Below are positions 42,475 to 43,752 of a DNA stretch of 43,752 bases, piece by piece. The stretch is from assembly GCA_016213775.1 (NCBI GenBank), contig JACQZR010000041.1, positions 1-43,752 on the forward strand, given 5' to 3'. The stretch's first letter is position 1; each line of letters starts with the position of its first letter. A program made the position numbers and the translations under genes. The notes beneath the pieces are model-generated. The model saw only the letters and a list, made by a program, of their open reading frames with translations, had not been told where the DNA came from and did no database searches. The stretch is from Acidobacteriota bacterium. Its GTDB lineage: Bacteria; Acidobacteriota; Terriglobia; Bryobacterales; Bryobacteraceae.

Positions 42475-42716
42475 CAACAGAACGATCCGGTCGCTCGCCC
42501 CGAGGGTGAGAGGAACGCGATTGTGGTCGGGCGGCTGAAAACTGGCCGTGCCGGAGGTCTGACGATATCGCAGAAACGGCGGCCGGGGTTTGTGGGGGAC
42601 CTTCGAAAAACGTACAGCCTGTCGGTAGGCTCGATCAACATGCTGGGTGGCGCGGATGTTCGCGCAGGCGGGATCGCATGCTTCAATGGCCACCAAGATT
42701 GCGTTCCCCGCGAAAC

Positions 42717-43613
42717 CTACTGATGCAGTGAGAATTCGGACGGCAAGTCTGCCTCAAGATTGATCTGTTCTCCGGTGATCGGGTGGCGGAATCTCAGAAA
42801 TCGGGCGTGCAGGAAATACCCCCCATCGCCGGGGAGTCCGGGGAGGTTTTCAAGAGGCTGGCCGCTTAAGCCGTACAGAGGATCGCCTACCAGGGGATGG
42901 CCGATGGATGATAGATGGATTCTAATTTGATGAGGGCGGCCCGAACTGAGGCTCACCTCAAAGGTTGTGGTGCTGGTGGTGCGTGAGATCACCTTTGCCA
43001 ATGACCTTGACGGTTTGCCAGTTGGGTTGGCGGCCCACACGGAACCGATGAGCGGGTGCGGTACGAGGCCGATAGGCGTGAGGATTTCGTAGTCGTCGTG
43101 CTGTGCACTGTGTTGAGCCAGCGCCCGGTAGATTTTTGAATTCGGGGTGTGTTCCAGTTTTGCGAATAGACTAGCGGCCGCCTGCGGTGTTTTGGCGAAA
43201 AGGACGATGCCGGTGGTGGCTCGGCCCAATCGGTGGACAGGGTTTGCGTTGGGGCTCTGCTTCTGCACCAGGCGTAGAAGGGTGTTTTCCAGGAAGCCGC
43301 CGCCAGGGAGGGTGGGTAGCCCGCGGGGTTTGTTGACGCCCAACAGGTGGGGGCCTTCAAACAGAACTTCGAAGCGCTGAGGGGAGTCTGGCTCCGTCCA
43401 GGGTGGACGGTTCCAGACAAGGGTTTGGCCCAAAGTGACCGATTCGCTTCCAGTGGCGGTGACGCCGTCGAGGGTGACTTCGCCATTGTGCAGCTTTTGT
43501 TGCCAGACTTGTTGGGTTGAGTGGGGGTAGAGGCTTGCCAAGTGGCAGAGCAGGGTTTGCCCATGGGATTTGCTGCCGATGATAGCGGTGTAGGCATAGC
43601 CCCGATTGAGCAT
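42717..43613 (-). CDS. RluA-family pseudouridine synthase
   Basis: 298 residues. S4-like RNA-binding domain about 15-55 (QVWQQKLHNGEVTLDG), then a pseudouridine synthase domain about 80-290 with VNKPRGLPTLPGG, HRLGRATTG (127-135), SSGRPHQIRIHL and HPLVGDPLYG. In the RluA family the motif is HRLDxxTSG with the Asp as catalytic nucleophile; here position 130 is Gly, so activity is uncertain. It would act on rRNA or tRNA in the cytoplasm. The start at 43613 lacks a clear ribosome site. Confidence 0.9.
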   Translation of the reverse strand: MLNRGYAYTAIIGSKSHGQTLLCHLASLYPHSTQQVWQQKLHNGEVTLDGVTATGSESVTLGQTLVWNRPPWTEPDSPQRFEVLFEGPHLLGVNKPRGLPTLPGGGFLENTLLRLVQKQSPNANPVHRLGRATTGIVLFAKTPQAAASLFAKLEHTPNSKIYRALAQHSAQHDDYEILTPIGLVPHPLIGSVWAANPTGKPSRSLAKVISRTTSTTTFEVSLSSGRPHQIRIHLSSIGHPLVGDPLYGLSGQPLENLPGLPGDGGYFLHARFLRFRHPITGEQINLEADLPSEFSLHQ

Positions 43614-43629
43614 CTAGTACACCGTTTCA

Positions 43630-43752
43630 CTAAAATATATCCGCATCTTCATTAAGAGCATCAAAGGCCTTCCAGCGATGGACGACTGGCTGAGCGTTGA
43701 TTTCCGCGACTCCGGCGAGGATTCGGTCCTTCAACTCCTGAACGGAGGCAAC
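43630..43752 (-). CDS. C-terminal end of a probable IS630-type transposase, partial
   Basis: The minus-strand frame is open from the window edge to TAG at 43632-43630 and gives 40 residues: VQELKDRILAGVAEINAQ, then PVVHRWKAFD. An ELKxRI helix followed by a Trp near the end is typical of IS630/Tc1-like DDE transposases. Only this tail is inside the window, so family and intactness remain uncertain. Confidence 0.45.
   Translation of the reverse strand, partial: VASVQELKDRILAGVAEINAQPVVHRWKAFDALNEDADIF

Noticed and set aside
42216-42686. Minus-strand gene of about 156 codons upstream of the Ycf48-like gene
   Set aside because: Pro/Arg/Ser-rich, no ribosome site or motif, and the opposite strand carries a recognisable efflux-factor fragment.

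Overview
The window looks like chromosome of an Acidobacteriota member, most likely of the Solibacter/Bryobacter group. This is inferred from gene content and from the high G+C of codon third positions: an orphan FtsX/MacB-type permease of the acidobacterial ADOP family, very large Oar-like TonB-dependent receptors with an N-terminal carboxypeptidase-regulatory domain, choice-of-anchor V / BACON proteins with repeated C-terminal modules, a bacterial alpha-2-macroglobulin, and many exported proteins of the carbohydrate-degrader type. No rRNA or marker gene is present to confirm it.

Left part (1-18.6 kb): two tandem paralogous exported multidomain proteins, the first cut by the window edge, lie on the minus strand, followed by a 1736-residue alpha-2-macroglobulin with an intact thioester motif. 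Next come a SAM-dependent methyltransferase and, about 300 bp beyond it, a decayed internal-deletion copy of the same gene. Then follow an exported type I phosphodiesterase, an exported TPR-like protein with a structured leader, a strong terminator-like hairpin, a convergent short-chain dehydrogenase and an ADOP permease.

Middle (18.65-22.7 kb): tRNA-Val(GAC) starts a variable region. A 26-bp near-copy of the tRNA 3' end lies 3.6 kb downstream, followed by a decayed copy of the small coiled-coil gene that normally follows the tRNA, and then by another decayed tRNA piece. Inside are a TIR-domain protein with a C-terminal membrane helix, a PIN-domain gene whose frame breaks inside the PIN fold and continues into a helical region ending in a HEPN-type R-N-x3-H motif, a BrnT-like toxin with an internal deletion, and a small antitoxin-like ORF. 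The TIR plus PIN/HEPN pair resembles an abortive-infection type defence module and is the best candidate for an undescribed system. It may be inactivated, or the frame break may be a sequence error.

Right part (22.7-43.7 kb): an AraC-type regulator, an SRPBCC protein, an exported 14-repeat WD40 protein and a TonB-dependent receptor all run on the plus strand. Next is a DUF433 antitoxin with a broken DUF5615 toxin partner. Then comes what looks like a carbohydrate-use locus: a minus-strand operon (Gfo/Idh/MocA oxidoreductase, unknown protein, DUF362 protein) diverges from a ROK regulator, which is followed by an Oar-like receptor with a good sigma-70-type promoter and a 9-bp tandem repeat over its start site, a two-module alpha/beta hydrolase and a Tat-exported polysaccharide-deacetylase-like protein. 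A cluster of six perfect hairpins lies between the receptor and the hydrolase. The window ends with an exported Ycf48-like propeller, a fragment of an efflux outer-membrane factor, an RluA-type pseudouridine synthase lacking the usual catalytic aspartate, and the tail of a probable transposase.
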